A stretch of 64,000 nt of DNA from Mortierella sp. BCC40632 (GCA_011634665.1 WAEK01000007.1:1014001-1078000), one strand, 5' to 3'. Counted from the first letter of the stretch, positions 12,474 through 24,523 are shown. Notes: a model not told the origin generated them from the letters alone. Translations and numbers: made by a program.

Positions 12474-13137
12474 AAAGGAAATAACAATAACAACAACAAC
12501 AATAACAACAGCAACAGCAACAACAAAAAAATGAGCCAGAGCCAGAGCCAGATTCAGTGGAGCTCAGTATTTTTTTTTTTTGAAGAGCCGTTCATCTTTG
12601 ACAATGACGATGGGCGCTACTAAAAAAAATGCAGCTTGGGCTTTTATATTTTTGGTCCTTTTAGCTCTTACTCATTTTATCTGTAGCTTCCCCAAATACC
12701 GATGGCTAATTACGCCCATCTCAACTATCTCTCCTCTTCTTTTCCATCCTCATCCCATGCCACCCATTCACACGTCTTTGTAGAGTAACCAAAAAAACAA
12801 ATAAGTAAAATAACATAAAAAAAAAAAAGAATTCAGCAAATAAATAAACAAATAAATAAAAATGATCCATCTCTAATCTTTTTCACACCCAAGGCACATG
12901 GTATGGTTGATTGGATAGGTCAATGATACCTTTAAAATCGAGGGGTGGGGGGGGGGGTGATGTTGGGGAAGAGAAAGACCAACAGCATGTGTCGACTTGA
13001 AATATGTTTATTTGTTCTTCTCAAGTCCAGCTGCCCGATAATCATCCCTCAACCAAAAAAGAGTCTGTGCTTGTGAAAAAAAAAAGAGAGAGAAGAAAAT
13101 GGATAACAAAGCCTTTTTTCTTTCTTTCTTTCTTAGT
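12474..13137. other. Convergent intergenic region with AAC, GAGCCA and A-rich repeats
   Basis: 664 bases between the 3' ends of PCM1 (+) and PRE4 (-). It holds (AAC)n with AGC variants at about 12479-12526, a (GAGCCA)3 block at 12533-12552, several A-rich runs and a G run near 12947-12957. It should contain both 3' untranslated regions. No gene seen. Confidence 0.7.
13007..13012 (-). terminator. Candidate polyadenylation signal for PRE4
   Basis: AATAAA on the minus strand, 126 bases beyond the PRE4 stop codon; position and sequence are typical, but the motif is common in this AT-rich spacer. Confidence 0.4.
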
Positions 13138-14644
13138 TTAGGCGCCATAGCCACGGATCTTCTCGGCAAAAGCCCATTCTGTTTCGACAGAAAGAGGCTC
13201 CGAGATTGTGACGCCTTGCTTTGTGATCGTGGCCAATTGGAACTAGAAAAGGAAGGATAGGGTAGAAAAAAGATAATAAATTATTAAACACCATGGACTC
13301 GAAAGATCTTTGTTATAAAAAAAAAAAAAAAAAAAAAAAAAGGATAAAGAAAAAGTAAATAAACCCATACCTTGTTCATGCTCCTAGCATCTCTGTAGAA
13401 GAGGACCCTCATACAATCCTTCATGATTTTGACAGCCTCTTCCTCCGAAATGTTTTCTTCACCACCACGTGTCTCAATCTCCTTGCGAAGAATAGGCTGA
13501 GCAAGGTGTGAACCGAATCCTGTTGCGATCGATGGTGCCTGGTAAGGTGTTCCCTTGAGATCAATTGCTCCCAAGAAGCTTTAGAGTAGAAAGAATCATT
13601 GTACGAGTTTCCAATTAAGGAGAGAGAAAGAGAAGGGTAGAAGGGTGCCAGATTGTTTGTTAGAGTCAATAAAATTCCATCCTCTTGGGTAGTGGTCCAC
13701 AATCCATTGATCCAGTATCGACTTGATTTTCTTCTCATCCTTCAGCAGGAGCTAAATAAATAAATAAAAAGGCCTACCTCTCGCCCTGAGAGATGCCTCC
13801 GAGGACAAATGTGTTCCAGAGGGGGTTCATTTTAGATCGGCGGTTGTACATGACACGCCACAGATATTCGTAAATGTTGGAGGTCTCCAAAGTATGGCCA
13901 TCGTCCGCATTGTATTCCCGGATCCTATTCGATTCAAGAGTAGTATCGTATCCCAATCATTAGGAAAGGAAGAGGAGGAGGAGGAAGAAAGAAATAGTGA
14001 GTTGCCTAGGTTCCATTTTTCATGATCAAGTTCAATGAGACTGAAAATAAACAAGTAGAAAAGACTGAGAAGAGATAAATGAAAGCCCCAAAAGACATCC
14101 TCTTACATCTGGGTATCCAAAAGATGCTTGACGTATTGAAAGTCGGAAATATCGCCGCTGGCACCCAAAACGGTAAAGTCAGAGACTTTGTGAAGACGCT
14201 CAATGTCACGGAACCGTGCCAACGATCCATATGAGGCCAAATTATCTGCCGCCATGATCACACCGCCTTTGAACTTGAGTCCGAGCACTGACGTTCCTGT
14301 GACGATCGGCTGCCTTTTTTTTTTTTTTTTTTTTGAGATAGGAAGAGAAGGAAAAGAAGCAAAATTGTAGTCATCCCGGTCAGTTTTCTTCTTTCTCTTC
14401 TCCCTGTATCTACATTCGAATAGTCAGATGACATAAACGAACGCGTAAAAAGAAAAGAAAAGAAAAGAAAAGAAAAAAGGACTTACTGGGTATGCGAGGT
14501 AGGGTGTCCGCCAGCATGACCAAAGCCTGCAATCTGCGTAACGCTGTGGGGGACCTTGCCGACATGAGAGGCGACAGGGTAGGTGTTGTAGTTGTCAACG
14601 TCCTCCGAGCGAGGATTTCCCCAGTTGGTAGGAAAGTGGTCCAT
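13138..14644 (-). CDS. PRE4: 20S proteasome subunit beta-7 (PRE4/PSMB4 type)
   Basis: Non-catalytic beta subunit of the 20S core; its C-terminal extension clamps the two beta rings together. Exons on the minus strand: 14487-14644, 14107-14313, 13778-13924, 13371-13578 and 13138-13242, 274 residues. Diagnostic stretches are [19 protein letters not shown] with [18 protein letters not shown] [25 protein letters not shown] and FYRDARS. The residue after the mature N-terminal TG is the family's TSV, not a catalytic processing site. Exon 2 uses an AAG acceptor behind a run of about twenty A, which is odd but needed to keep TQQPIV. Exon 4 also uses an AAG acceptor. I did not find a clear PACE (GGTGGCAAA) box in the upstream region. 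Confidence 0.95.
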
Positions 14645-15512
14645 GCTTTCTTAAAAATAAAAAAAAAAAGAGTAATTGGTTCGTGTCCAAAGAGTCCTTG
14701 GTAGTGGCGTTGACCCCAGCAGAGAAAGAGAGAGAGAGAAGGGTGTTGCTATGTCGTTTCTGGCTTGGAAAGGATAAAAAAAGCGTCCGAGTCCCGAGCT
14801 GATGGTCCTTGGTTCCGACGAGAGAGTAAGAGAGAGTTAGAGCGAGAGAAGGAGAGCGAGGTCAAGTAGTCAAGAGGATGCGAAATGCAAGTGATCGCGA
14901 CCTTGGAATGGGCCAATGGGGGCCACCAAGGGGACGCGTCACAATTGCCTGCGCGTAGCCAGTCGAGCCAAAAAAAAAAATGCGAATCTTAGTATTATCT
15001 CGAGTCGCACATTCTACGCTGGGGAAAAGAGCCGAAGGGGGCGTGACTTTTTCAGATACTCGGATTGACTGACTGCTCTGTTGTTCCACGCTCGCGCCAT
15101 TTCGAATCAACGGACTTGTGTGGAGAGAAAAAGAGAAAAAAGAGCGAGAAAAGGTCGGACCAAAAGACTGACAAGGTTGATGAGGCGCGGGATGGGTACA
15201 CTAGACCTGATATCTCTCATTATTATTCTCTCCTTTCCGGAGAAACTGTAAGGCTCGACCAACGCCGCAGAAAAGATGGTTGAACAAGCAAGGTGTGTGT
15301 AAAAGAGAAAAGGCCAAGGGCGCGTTTGCCCTGACCAGGCTGTCGGAGGATGTCCTCTTCTTTGGGTCATGGCGACTCAGTCACCAGGTGGACCTGGACC
15401 ACAGGGCGAGAGGTGAGCATGTGTACAGGTGTGCATGTCTGTGTCTTGTCCTTGTCCCCCAAACAAAATGCATGCATGTTGAGCACCACAGGCTGTCCGC
15501 TTTTTTGTCGAC

Positions 15513-15516
<4 letters not shown>

Positions 15517-15562
<46 letters not shown>
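15517..15562. repeat. (CT)23 microsatellite
   Basis: Uninterrupted CT dinucleotide array in the PRE4 upstream spacer. Confidence 0.95.
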
Positions 15563-15567
<5 letters not shown>

Positions 15568-16362
15568 CTTTCTCTCCATCGGTCGTTCCTTCCCACCATC
15601 TCTGGGTTGAGTTGTCTGCGTCCCCTGGATGGGTTGACTAGAGATGCGCTCAGTTCAATCGTTGCTCAGTGGACGCCTCATTTATTCGTCCCTTCAGTCA
15701 ATTCTCCTTTTGCCCGGCAACTCGCTCTGTTGTTTTGCCCTGTGAACGATGCCCATGGATACATCGTTCGGGCGATTCAGTCTGGGCCAAGACACGATCC
15801 TATTTTTCCTTCTTTCCCTTTTCTTGCTTTCCCCGGGTAGCCGGGCCCTGTCCATCTTGCATCTCGCCGGCGCATTGCTCTTTTTTAGTAAGGAGCCCGG
15901 CCCTGCGGGAGGCCCTGTATGTGGATGTGTGCCTTGGTAGCCCTTTGCCTGGTTGCTCCTGCCTCTCTCTCCTACTCACTCACTCACTCTCACACTCTAT
16001 CTCTCTCTCTTTTTTCGGCTGCATACGGATTAGCCTAACAGAAAAGTGCCAGTTACCAGCCGATTACGGCCTGGTAGCCCGGAAAGATGATCAGAGGCCC
16101 AGCCCAGTCTCCGCCCTGAGCTGAGTTGCTGACTGGGCGGGAGCTGAGTCGTAGTCTGGGAGCGACGTAGCCGCCGATATGGCTTGTCTCTCGTTTTCTT
16201 TTCTCTCTCTCTCTCTCTTGATAGGGGGCCACGAGGGGCCGTGCCGCAGCGGATGCTTTAGGCGAAAAGAGGTATTGGAAAAGAGGAGACAGGAGGACGG
16301 GAACGGTTAAAAGGAGAGAAGAACGTGGGAGCCACTATGGAAGGTCGGTCCTCTGTGAGGGT

Positions 16363-16393
<31 letters not shown>

Positions 16394-16596
16394 GAGAAGG
16401 AGAGAAAAAAATAAATAAAAAGAATGCCGCCCATGGCAACGAATGGAGAACGATCTCAAGTCCCGGCTCTGCTTTTTTCTTTTTTTCTTTTCCTTTGTCT
16501 TCTCTTGGGAAGACACAGCTCTCTCTTTCTTTTCACCTGTCTCTGTCTCTGTCTGTCTCTCTTGTTATCTTTGACCATTTGTCATCTCGTCCATCT

Positions 16597-16628
16597 CCCA
16601 TCGTCCCATCGTCCCATCGTCCCATCGT
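16597..16628. repeat. Four perfect tandem copies of CCCATCGT
   Basis: An 8-bp unit repeated four times without change, followed by a degenerate TCTCATC. It lies about 300 bases upstream of the ATG at 16923. Confidence 0.95.
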
Positions 16629-16922
16629 CTCATCCTATCCATCCTCTGCATCGTATCTCTTTTGCTTCACTTCCTTTCTCCTTTTCTTTTCTTTCTTTTT
16701 CTCATTCACTCATTCACTGTCTCATTCTACCTCTTACTCACACACATACACACTCTCTCGTTCCCACCTTCAATATTCTTATTCTCGACTCATTTATTTC
16801 GCCTCCACTCACACCATCCTCCTCTCCTCTCCGCTCCCCTACCCCAGTTACATTACTTGCTCTTCCTTGTTGCGGGGACGCCATCTCTTGTCCCGAGAAA
16901 CCCACACAGCCCGCGCTGTTCA

Positions 16923-18560
16923 ATGTCACAGCCGCATCCCTCCTCGCGATGGAAGCGCTCCGTCGGGCCGCAGTGGTCCTCTGTCCGACCCAGTCTCGGC
17001 AATACTTCCCCGCACCCAATGCAGCAGGGCATGCATTCTTCTTACCTTAATGCCATCTCTCGCCCCGATCTCAACCCCGTCGAATACCAACAGTTTCAGC
17101 AACACCCCGCTGCTCCTTCATCATACCCCAATGCCCACTCACACTCTAGTCCCCCTAGTACCGCCGCGAGTCCCAGTCCGGACTCTAATGCTGCCGGTTC
17201 TAACTCTTTAAACAAGACCTTGGCCGGCGCCTTGTCCTCTTTGGACGACCTAGACCCGTCAGGCCTCTCGGATCAAGAGCGGGCCATGCAACAAGCCCAG
17301 GAGAACCAGCGTCAGCAGCAACTCTATCTCCAACAGCTCGAGCTAATGCAGAGACTCCAAGCCATGCCTGGTTCGACTACGCGACCGTGGTACCCGACGT
17401 TTGGGCCCACGGTTACAACTGAGTCCTGCAGCGACAGTACCATCCTTCTCGACAATCCGAACCAGTTCACGCTCATTAATAGTGCCAAGCTAAACCGCCA
17501 AGCAGTTGGACCCCACTGGCGCTCGATCCAGACTGCAGCCACGTTCTCGCCCACACCTTCACCACCTTCGTCCTCGCCCCAAATGCACTCGGCCACACTT
17601 CAGACTTCATTGGCTTCCGCATCTGCGCTCGCGCAGTCTGCCTCGACATGGTCCTCACCTTCATCCTCGCCTACGCATATATCGTCCTGTTCATCCTCTT
17701 CCTCTACTACAGCTGTCTCCCCTATCATGAATACGGCCTCACCCAACTCTTCCCGCTCTACACTCACTCTGACCTCGACCACGACCGCCCTACACGCGTA
17801 CCTATCTTCTGTAGCGATGACCCTGAATCAATACCAGCACACTTCTCCTGCATCGATCGACCACGCTCGAGCCACTTCCTTTCACCGGCTGGACCAGGAC
17901 AAGGACTGTGAGATGGAGTCGGTCGACCAACAAGAAGTCTCTCCTCCATCGCCCCAGAGCCAATCCATCTACGCGCATTCCCAGTCTGGCTCAACGCACC
18001 AGAAAAGGCCTAACAGTAGCCATTTCTCTCTTCGATCAGACTCGGACTCGGGTCCTTCTCGGCGTACTAGTTCGGACGCGTTCGGTGACGACGACTATCA
18101 TGTCGAAGAGGATGTTCATGGCCACAGTGACGAGCTAGACCAAGGCATCACCGAGATGAGGATCGCCTCCTCGGCTCCGACGCCCATGCGCGCAGTTACC
18201 TCAACAGCGACCGCGTCCGGAAGTGCTTTCTCGAATGCAATGTCAATTAGCACGACAATCATCGCGACGGGTTCGTCGTTGAGCTCGATGGCAAGTCGAT
18301 TCCATAGTCGGTACAGCGGTAACGACGACTCTTTGCCGTCAGCCATTATTCCATCGTCCATGTCGACCTCGACTTCGCTCCACCCACGGTTTACCCGGTC
18401 GCAGCACCAATTACCCAAACGGGCGAGGCCAAAACTGGATTCATCTATGACCCAGCGGATGACCTCGATCGCAGAGACGCGGAGATTGCAGACGGGCGAG
18501 CAAATGCGCGATATTTTTCAAGAGTGTTTTTACAATGCCTCTTCTTCTACTTCTCGCTAG
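16923..18560 (+). CDS. Unrecognised Ser/Pro/Gln-rich protein
   Basis: Single-exon frame of 545 residues from ATG 16923 (MSQPHPSSRWKRSV) to TAG. The frame stays open about 260 bases upstream, but that part is pyrimidine-rich leader translating to Leu/Phe/Ser, so the ATG at 16923 is chosen. Contents: a short Gln-rich, probably helical stretch at about residues 115-145 (LYLQQLELMQRLQ); a tryptophan-bearing patch TRPWYPTFGPTVTTES; long Ser/Thr/Pro-rich disorder; an acidic patch DAFGDDDYHVEEDVHGHSDE; and a basic C-terminal part ending in EQMRDIFQECFYNA. No membrane helix or known domain is recognised. A regulatory or scaffold protein is possible. That it is a real gene rests on codon-like composition and length. 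Confidence 0.65.
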   Translation: MSQPHPSSRWKRSVGPQWSSVRPSLGNTSPHPMQQGMHSSYLNAISRPDLNPVEYQQFQQHPAAPSSYPNAHSHSSPPSTAASPSPDSNAAGSNSLNKTLAGALSSLDDLDPSGLSDQERAMQQAQENQRQQQLYLQQLELMQRLQAMPGSTTRPWYPTFGPTVTTESCSDSTILLDNPNQFTLINSAKLNRQAVGPHWRSIQTAATFSPTPSPPSSSPQMHSATLQTSLASASALAQSASTWSSPSSSPTHISSCSSSSSTTAVSPIMNTASPNSSRSTLTLTSTTTALHAYLSSVAMTLNQYQHTSPASIDHARATSFHRLDQDKDCEMESVDQQEVSPPSPQSQSIYAHSQSGSTHQKRPNSSHFSLRSDSDSGPSRRTSSDAFGDDDYHVEEDVHGHSDELDQGITEMRIASSAPTPMRAVTSTATASGSAFSNAMSISTTIIATGSSLSSMASRFHSRYSGNDDSLPSAIIPSSMSTSTSLHPRFTRSQHQLPKRARPKLDSSMTQRMTSIAETRRLQTGEQMRDIFQECFYNASSSTSR

Positions 18561-19910
18561 TGCCTCTTAAAATTATTTTTAAAAAAAAAAAATCTTTGTT
18601 TTTCGCCTCGGCTTCGTTTCATGGCTCTTTTTTTTTTTTTTTTTACCTCTCCTTCTACCCTCTCCCATTTCATACCCTTCCACCTACATCCACACTCTTA
18701 TTATCTTTCTCTTTCCTTTTAGCCTGCTTTTTTATTCTCTTTTTACCATGTTTACTTGATTTTTTTTTTTTATGGTTGTCCTTGAATTAATTGTCGTGTT
18801 TTATTTGGCCTCTTCTTCTTGTTGTTTATTTTCCTGGTTTTTTTTTTTTTTTTTTTTTTTCCTACCACGTTGCATTCTTAGAGTCTTTTCCTTCTATCTG
18901 TTGTTGTTGTAGCGATGGTTTTTTTTTTTTATGTGTTTCATCTCTTTCGTTTTCTCTTTTTCTCTCTCTCTTAAACCAAACCAACTTATAATACTTTTTT
19001 ACCATGTATAATGAATAAAACCGAGACGCCCCTTCCTCCACCTCCACGTATTGTCCCTTTTTTTTTTTTTTTTTTTTTGTCCTATCAATTTCTCTTTTTT
19101 CCTATTCCTTTTTTTTTTTTTTTTTTTTGTTCATTTATTCGTGTTGTAAGAAAGGAAAGTGCTACTATTTCCACTCTTGCTCTCTTTCGCTTTTGGGACG
19201 GAGAATGCATCAGAGCGAAGGGAAAAAAAAATATCGAAAAAAAAAATATCGAGCCGAGAGACTGTTTTGGAGAGGAATGGAGCGGAGCCGCAATAGGGCT
19301 TCGCCCAGTCATCCTGCGACATTCTGTGGTAGACCACGTTGCGGTACTCTTGACATGATATATGCTGCCATTTTGTTTTCTTCTTCTCTTCCTTCCACCT
19401 ATTCCTCTCATCCCGTCTTCCAGTCTTTCCTTTATCCCTTCCTTCAACCTTTCTGTCATTTTCCATTTCCCCTCACCCAATCTTTGTCTTCAATGTCTAT
19501 GTATCCCTCTGGTTCCCTTGATATCTGAGCATCCGACCCGATCCATAACGGACGCCCAAACTACGTCACAGATTAATCTGGATCGTATTATCTACACTCG
19601 CACGTGCAATACAATGCGGAGGAATGACCCGGACCTGTGTAAACAATCTTCTTGTGTGTGTCCCGCTCGTGTGCAGTGTTCCCTGTCCCCTCCCCGCAGA
19701 ACCTCGGATATCAGTAGCCTCTGTTGGACTATCTCGCTCGGAGATTGCCCCTTTTGCACTAATCTCTCTTTCTCTCTCTCTCTCCACCTCTCTCTCTCTC
19801 TCTCTCTCCACTCCTTCGTCATCTCACCCCTTCTCTCCATCACTCCACTCTTTGTCTCTTTTTCTCATCCTCTCATCCCCTTGTTTGCCAATAAATCACA
19901 TCTGTCCATC
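18561..19910. other. Intergenic region with several long T runs
   Basis: 1.35 kb between two genes in the same direction. T runs of roughly 10-23 bases lie near 18628, 18760, 18838, 18919, 19059 and 19110. CT arrays near 19768-19812 sit about 100 bases before the SDH4 start. No gene seen. Confidence 0.6.
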
Positions 19911-20977
19911 ATGGCCTTCAGACTCGCCACCTCGCCTCTTGCCGTCGCTGCTCGCTCCACGCCATCCCTTGCCGCTCTCCGCTCTTCCTCTTCCTTGAAG
20001 GGCCGCGTCTACTTCCATGCCTGTAATAATATTAACAACAACAACAACTAATGACTTTTCCTTCTTTGAATGGAATCCATTCCGAGCCAGGATCCTCACC
20101 AACAATGAGCACCCGAATCGAAACCGACTCGCTTATCCCTCTGGGACCCTTTGCCTTGACTAAAGAAGCTTCCGAAAAGCACGCGTGAGATGAACTCTCA
20201 CACTGTTGCTTCGGCTGGGAGAAGGACAACAGAGCACACATCCGAATTCGGGAAAATCTGGGGAACAGACTCTGGATAAACAAGAGAAAGAGAGATACAC
20301 TCATTCGCTCATGGGGGTGTGTGTGCTTTTAGCCCAGGATTCTCTTCCGAGAAAGAGAAGGAGCATCAATGAATAGAATCTTCATGATCGGATTCATTGC
20401 ACTATTCCTCCCGACATCACAACATTGCGCTCGACTCTAAATGGACCCACCCCGTTCCGGACTCTTTTCTTTATTGTTATTATTATTATTATTCGTTCCG
20501 ACTTGAATCTCGTAACTGATCCTTTCCATCTCTCTTTCTCTGCTTGACCTTTGTGACGGAATAGCGCGCAATGCTGCTGCGGCCACTGGACAGACCACTG
20601 CCTCAAACGTGACAGACGCGTACAAGCCTGTGGCCTACAAGATCCCTCCCCCTAACCAGGTCCACGGCTCCTACCACTGGGACTTTGAGCGCGTCCTCAC
20701 TGTTTCCATGATTCCTCTCTTTGCTGCCTCGGCCATCCAGGGCGCTAACCCCATTACGGACGGTCTTTTGGGTGTCGTTATCCCTATTCACGCTCACATG
20801 GGTTTTGATGCCATGATCACTGACTACCTCCACCCCGCCAAGGCCGGTGTCTGGGGTAACCGTGCTGCTGTCTGGACTCTTCGTGGTGCTACCGTCTTGA
20901 CTTTGGTTGGATGCTACCAGTTCAACACCGCAGATGTTGGTTTGACAGAGCTCGTCATGAAGGCATGGAAGGCATAA
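19911..20977 (+). CDS. SDH4: Succinate dehydrogenase membrane anchor subunit (CybS)
   Basis: Small membrane subunit of respiratory complex II, which carries electrons from succinate to ubiquinone in the mitochondrial inner membrane. Exons 19911-20022 and 20565-20977, 174 residues. The first ~40 residues (MAFRLATSPLAVAARSTPS...) form an Arg/Ser/Ala-rich targeting peptide. The mature part has YHWDFERVLTVSMIPL, then three hydrophobic segments. The stretch PIHAHMGFDAMITDYLHP holds the expected haem-ligand histidine and the DY pair near the quinone site. The 542-base intron is long for this window. A second, longer hydrophobic frame overlaps the first exon in another phase and is a shadow. Confidence 0.95.
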
Positions 20978-21102
20978 GTAGCGCAATCTCGTTTGCTCGG
21001 CAGGATTTCTCTTGGCCATGACTGAAACCGGACAACAACAGATGGCAAATCTCCCTCTCACTCACACTCTCTCTCTCCTCCGCCCACCATATGCAACATC
21101 TC

Positions 21103-21108
21103 AATAAA
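21103..21108 (+). terminator. Candidate polyadenylation signal for SDH4
   Basis: AATAAA 126 bases after the SDH4 stop codon, the first such motif downstream. Confidence 0.5.
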
Positions 21109-22066
21109 AAGAAAACAAGCAATTGACTCTAGTTTGTTGAATGACCATACAGGAGTGTTCTTCAGGAAGCAATAGCTTGGCTTGTGCACAGCGTAAGGGA
21201 TATGGCTCAACTGTTTACAAATCTGGCATTAAAAAGAGAAGGGGGAGGAGGGAAGCGATTACCCGCATGGATCATCCGTTATGTATCAGTCAATTATGGG
21301 TTATTCCGATCAAGCGGTTTAAAGAGGCAGGCAGAACCCAACAGAATCCCGGAACTAGTTCTTGTTTTTTTTGTTTCTTCCTTTGAAGAAGCAACTGGTC
21401 CTTCTGCGACTTTCTCAATTGGTCATGATTCCCCCGATAAGTTCGTTTGGGTAGGTTACCAGGCATGGCCCCAAGAGGTAGAGATAGGTAGTTAGATACC
21501 TCCTGACAACTCTTCTCCGCGACCTGCTGTTTGTTATGAACTGATTCAAGGTACGGAACCAGGGAGAGGTGACGCAAAACTATCTAAAGCCGGTACTTTG
21601 TGTGTGTGTGTGTGTGTCAACATACCGATCGGCATACTTAGTTGGCCAACTAGCCTGAAAAAAAAAAAAAAAAAAAAAAGACAAAGTAAATGTTGACCTA
21701 TCTCCAATGGAATGTAGGACTTGGTCTGTAGATTGGTGGAGGCTAGACTATGTCTTGGCTCGGTTATCTGACACCTTTTTCTCAACATCAATGGTCATTT
21801 CTACAATAATTCCTTCTAGGTCGTATTGTTGTTGTTGTTGTTGTTTTTTTTTTTTGATACCATGAGCATGCGCAGTGACATTGTTGTCGCTGTTTTCTTT
21901 CCGCATCCAAGAATAAAAAAAAAAAAAAAAAAATAAGAATACGGCGGGGCTCACAGAGTCCCTGTTCTCTTCCAGGAGCGGTGTACAGCGTAGTCATTGT
22001 TGTTGCTACTCTGGACCCCATGTCTTTTTCTTCAGCAAGTCAAAGGAATGGGTTATGCAAGTCTCG

Positions 22067-22100
<34 letters not shown>

Positions 22101-22868
22101 TCCTTGTTCCTGGAGAAACAGAGGAATGACATACAAGAGAGAGATGGCATCATTGGCCTCTGAGGCAGTGTGTTGACAAATCAGTGTATTTCTACTCTTG
22201 GTGAGCTGTCTGAGGTTTGATCTCTGGCCTATTGAGAGCGGGCCATTTCCTCTCTTTTCCTCCTTGTTCTCTCTCTCTTTTGAGCACTAATTTTGTCCAG
22301 AGTGGCCTGCATGGTACTTTTGTCCCCAAGCGTCAGACGGACCCTCGCGTGCTCCCTGGTCAGTGACCCCATAATTCATGGTCCGAGCAATGCAACGGCA
22401 AAAAGTAAAAAGAAGTTTGAAGGAAAGAAAGAAAGAGAGGGAAAATAAGGATAAAGAAAAGAGCGCATGGCGCCGAATACCCCGTCCGTCAATGTAAAGA
22501 CAAGGAGGAGGTGAGAGAAAGGGTAAAATCAATAAGCGGGTAGTTCATATACCCGACCAAAGACCACCCGACCCATTCGCAGCCACTCAGAATGAGCGGC
22601 TTTTTGTCATTTGTCCAACTGACTGGCGACTGCTACTGAATATGGCCGTGCTGCCAGCTTGCCATGGATACCCTTCTCACTCTTCTCGTCGTGCTTTTCG
22701 GGCCCAGACTTGGGACAGCCAACCCTAATGACGATTTTCCCTTCTCGTGGCCCGCCTGTCTGCGGGTGCGCATTGGCTCGAGGGTAAAGAGCAAAGCGGA
22801 TTGTCTCCCGCCGACCCGACCTGCGCATGGCCCTTTTTCTTTTGGCTGTTGTCTTGTTTCGACAGCAA

Positions 22869-22875
22869 TATAAAA
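22869..22875 (+). promoter_or_regulatory. Candidate TATA box of the PPxY membrane protein gene
   Basis: TATAAAA in otherwise GC-richer DNA, about 350 bases upstream of the ATG at 23221. Transcription starting near 22900 would give a ~320-base CT-rich leader like those of other genes here. Confidence 0.4.
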
Positions 22876-23220
22876 ACCCTGTCCATCCCCAGCCTTGCCC
22901 AGATGTGTCACCACTCCCTTCTCTTTCTCTTCTTTCCTTGATCGGCTTCGAGCGCATCTATCCTCCTTTCACTCTCTCCCCCTAATCCCTCTTACCCGTT
23001 CTTCTCATTTTACTCTTTTTACTTTACACCCTGCTCTTGAAGGATTCGATCGCCTCGAGATCTTGCGCACTTGCTACCTTGACCTCTATATCTTTTTTGC
23101 ACTGTTCCACGCCAAACTGCGTCTGCGCGATTGCTTGATCCGCTCTCTCTCGCTCTTACTTTCTCTCCTACCACACACCACTCTCTCTCACATACACAAA
23201 CACATCTCTTATTCGTCAGT

Positions 23221-24398
23221 ATGTCTTCACAATCATCGTCCACCGCTACTGTTGCCGCCTCAACGGCTACAGTCTCGGCTTCTACTTCAGTCGCCTCACC
23301 TTCAGCATCTTCGGACATTCCTGACGATACCATCAGCCTTGCAGGCAACATCAGCACCTCAAAGCCCCTACAGACTGTCTTTTACCTAGTCGCCTTTATT
23401 GGTCTGTTGCTTGCCGTCATGTACACTGTCTACCTTGCCCGTCGTGATCGTCGTCGCCGTCGCCGTGCCAACGATCCAGAAATGGCTGAAACCCGCAACA
23501 ACACTACCTGGAGAGCAGAAAACGAGGATGAACGTAAGTACCAAACTCTTTACTTGTTGCCTTTTCTCCTGATCCGAGGTTGTTAGTCCCCGGAGCAGAG
23601 TGAGCTTGACATCATGGGTACCTCTAGCACGTTGTGCCCCTGCATGATCTCGAAAAAAAAAATATGAGCCATACTGACGTTTTAATTCTCTCTCACTTGT
23701 CAATTGCAGTAAGCCCACCTCAGTATAGATCTCATACACAGGACCGTCAGCTCACAGACCCCGAGTCGGTGGTCACGTACCCAGAGCAGGTCCATATCGG
23801 ACACCAACAGGCAATCATCCAGCACCTAGTAGTCGTTGAGAATCAGCATGCGCTTCTTCAGCCTACGCAAGACGACGAACAGGTCACGACTACTACTACC
23901 ACGACAACTATGACCACTACCACGACTACCTCTGCAGCTGGCTCTAACTCTCCATCCTCCGATGCGTCGTCGTCTTCGTCTGGGACCTCGGATTCGCACC
24001 ATGCCTTCTTGCATAGTCGTCATATCTCGATCTTGCGCCGTGGTCTTTTGGGAAGCAATGCCATCCATCTTCTCCTTCGTCATAAGCAGCCCGCCCCAAG
24101 CACATCGGATGGTGCCCACTCGACATCCTCTTCAACTCATGCTTCAGAAGAGTCCCGCCCTACTTCTCCAACGGCCCATGCTGAGATGGAGGTAGAAGAG
24201 GAGGATGGTGTCCAGCCACTCCAACATGCCCGCACTCGAATGTTGACGATGCCACAACCCTTGAACCGTCTCCGAAGCCAGGGTCCACCACCATACATCA
24301 TCTCATTTGACACCGACGCACCCTCGTTGCCTCCTTCGTATAATGCCAATTCCGAAGCTAGGCCCGTTGTTTCTTCCACTCCTTCTTCTTCAACTTAA
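23221..24398 (+). CDS. Single-pass membrane protein with three PPxY motifs (possible Rsp5/NEDD4 adaptor)
   Basis: Exons 23221-23533 and 23710-24398, 333 residues. The N-terminal ~45 residues are Ser/Thr/Ala-rich with no clear signal peptide. One hydrophobic helix lies at about 51-70 (FYLVAFIGLLLAVMYTVYLA), followed at once by RRDRRRRRR, which predicts a cytosolic C-terminus. The cytosolic part holds PPQY (107-110), PPPY (~297) and PPSY (~312), a Thr-rich run, an acidic patch EMEVEEEDG and Ser-rich linkers. PPxY motifs bind WW domains of HECT ubiquitin ligases. The layout resembles yeast Rcr1/Rcr2 or other Rsp5 membrane adaptors, which steer transporter or chitin-synthase trafficking, but I see no sequence identity beyond layout. 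Function is therefore inference. Confidence 0.75.
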
Positions 24399-24523
24399 TT
24401 GAAGCATCTCTCCCATCACCATCTCTCCCTTCTTGGCTTCCATCCTGAAGGTCAGAATTGTAAATTGTACTATATAGACCTCTGCTTACCAATACCCCGC
24501 TGTTCGGCGCAGCCAAAAGATAA

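Larger units (their letters stand above)
14645..16922. other. Divergent intergenic region, PRE4 (-) to the Ser/Pro-rich gene (+)
   Basis: 2.3 kb with no supportable gene. It holds a CCAAT motif near 14914, a long (CT)n at 15517-15562, other CT blocks near 15975-16010 and 16203-16220, a GA run at 16360-16388, and the (CCCATCGT)4 array. The last 500 bases are strongly pyrimidine-rich and probably the leader of the downstream gene. Confidence 0.6.
20978..23220. other. Intergenic region, SDH4 to the PPxY membrane protein gene
   Basis: 2.2 kb. It starts with the SDH4 3' region. It holds a (GT)n near 21599-21617, A/T runs near 21658-21679, 21845-21855, 21914-21932 and 22072-22099, and a (GTT)n near 21826-21844. 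The last 300 bases are CT-rich leader downstream of a TATA box. Two open frames of about 80-100 codons near 21141-21495 show no family feature and were not called. Confidence 0.55.

Noticed and set aside
16662..16922. 87-codon upstream extension of the Ser/Pro-rich gene
   Set aside because: It is CT-rich leader DNA that reads as Leu/Phe/Ser/His in all frames; other plus frames here are equally open.
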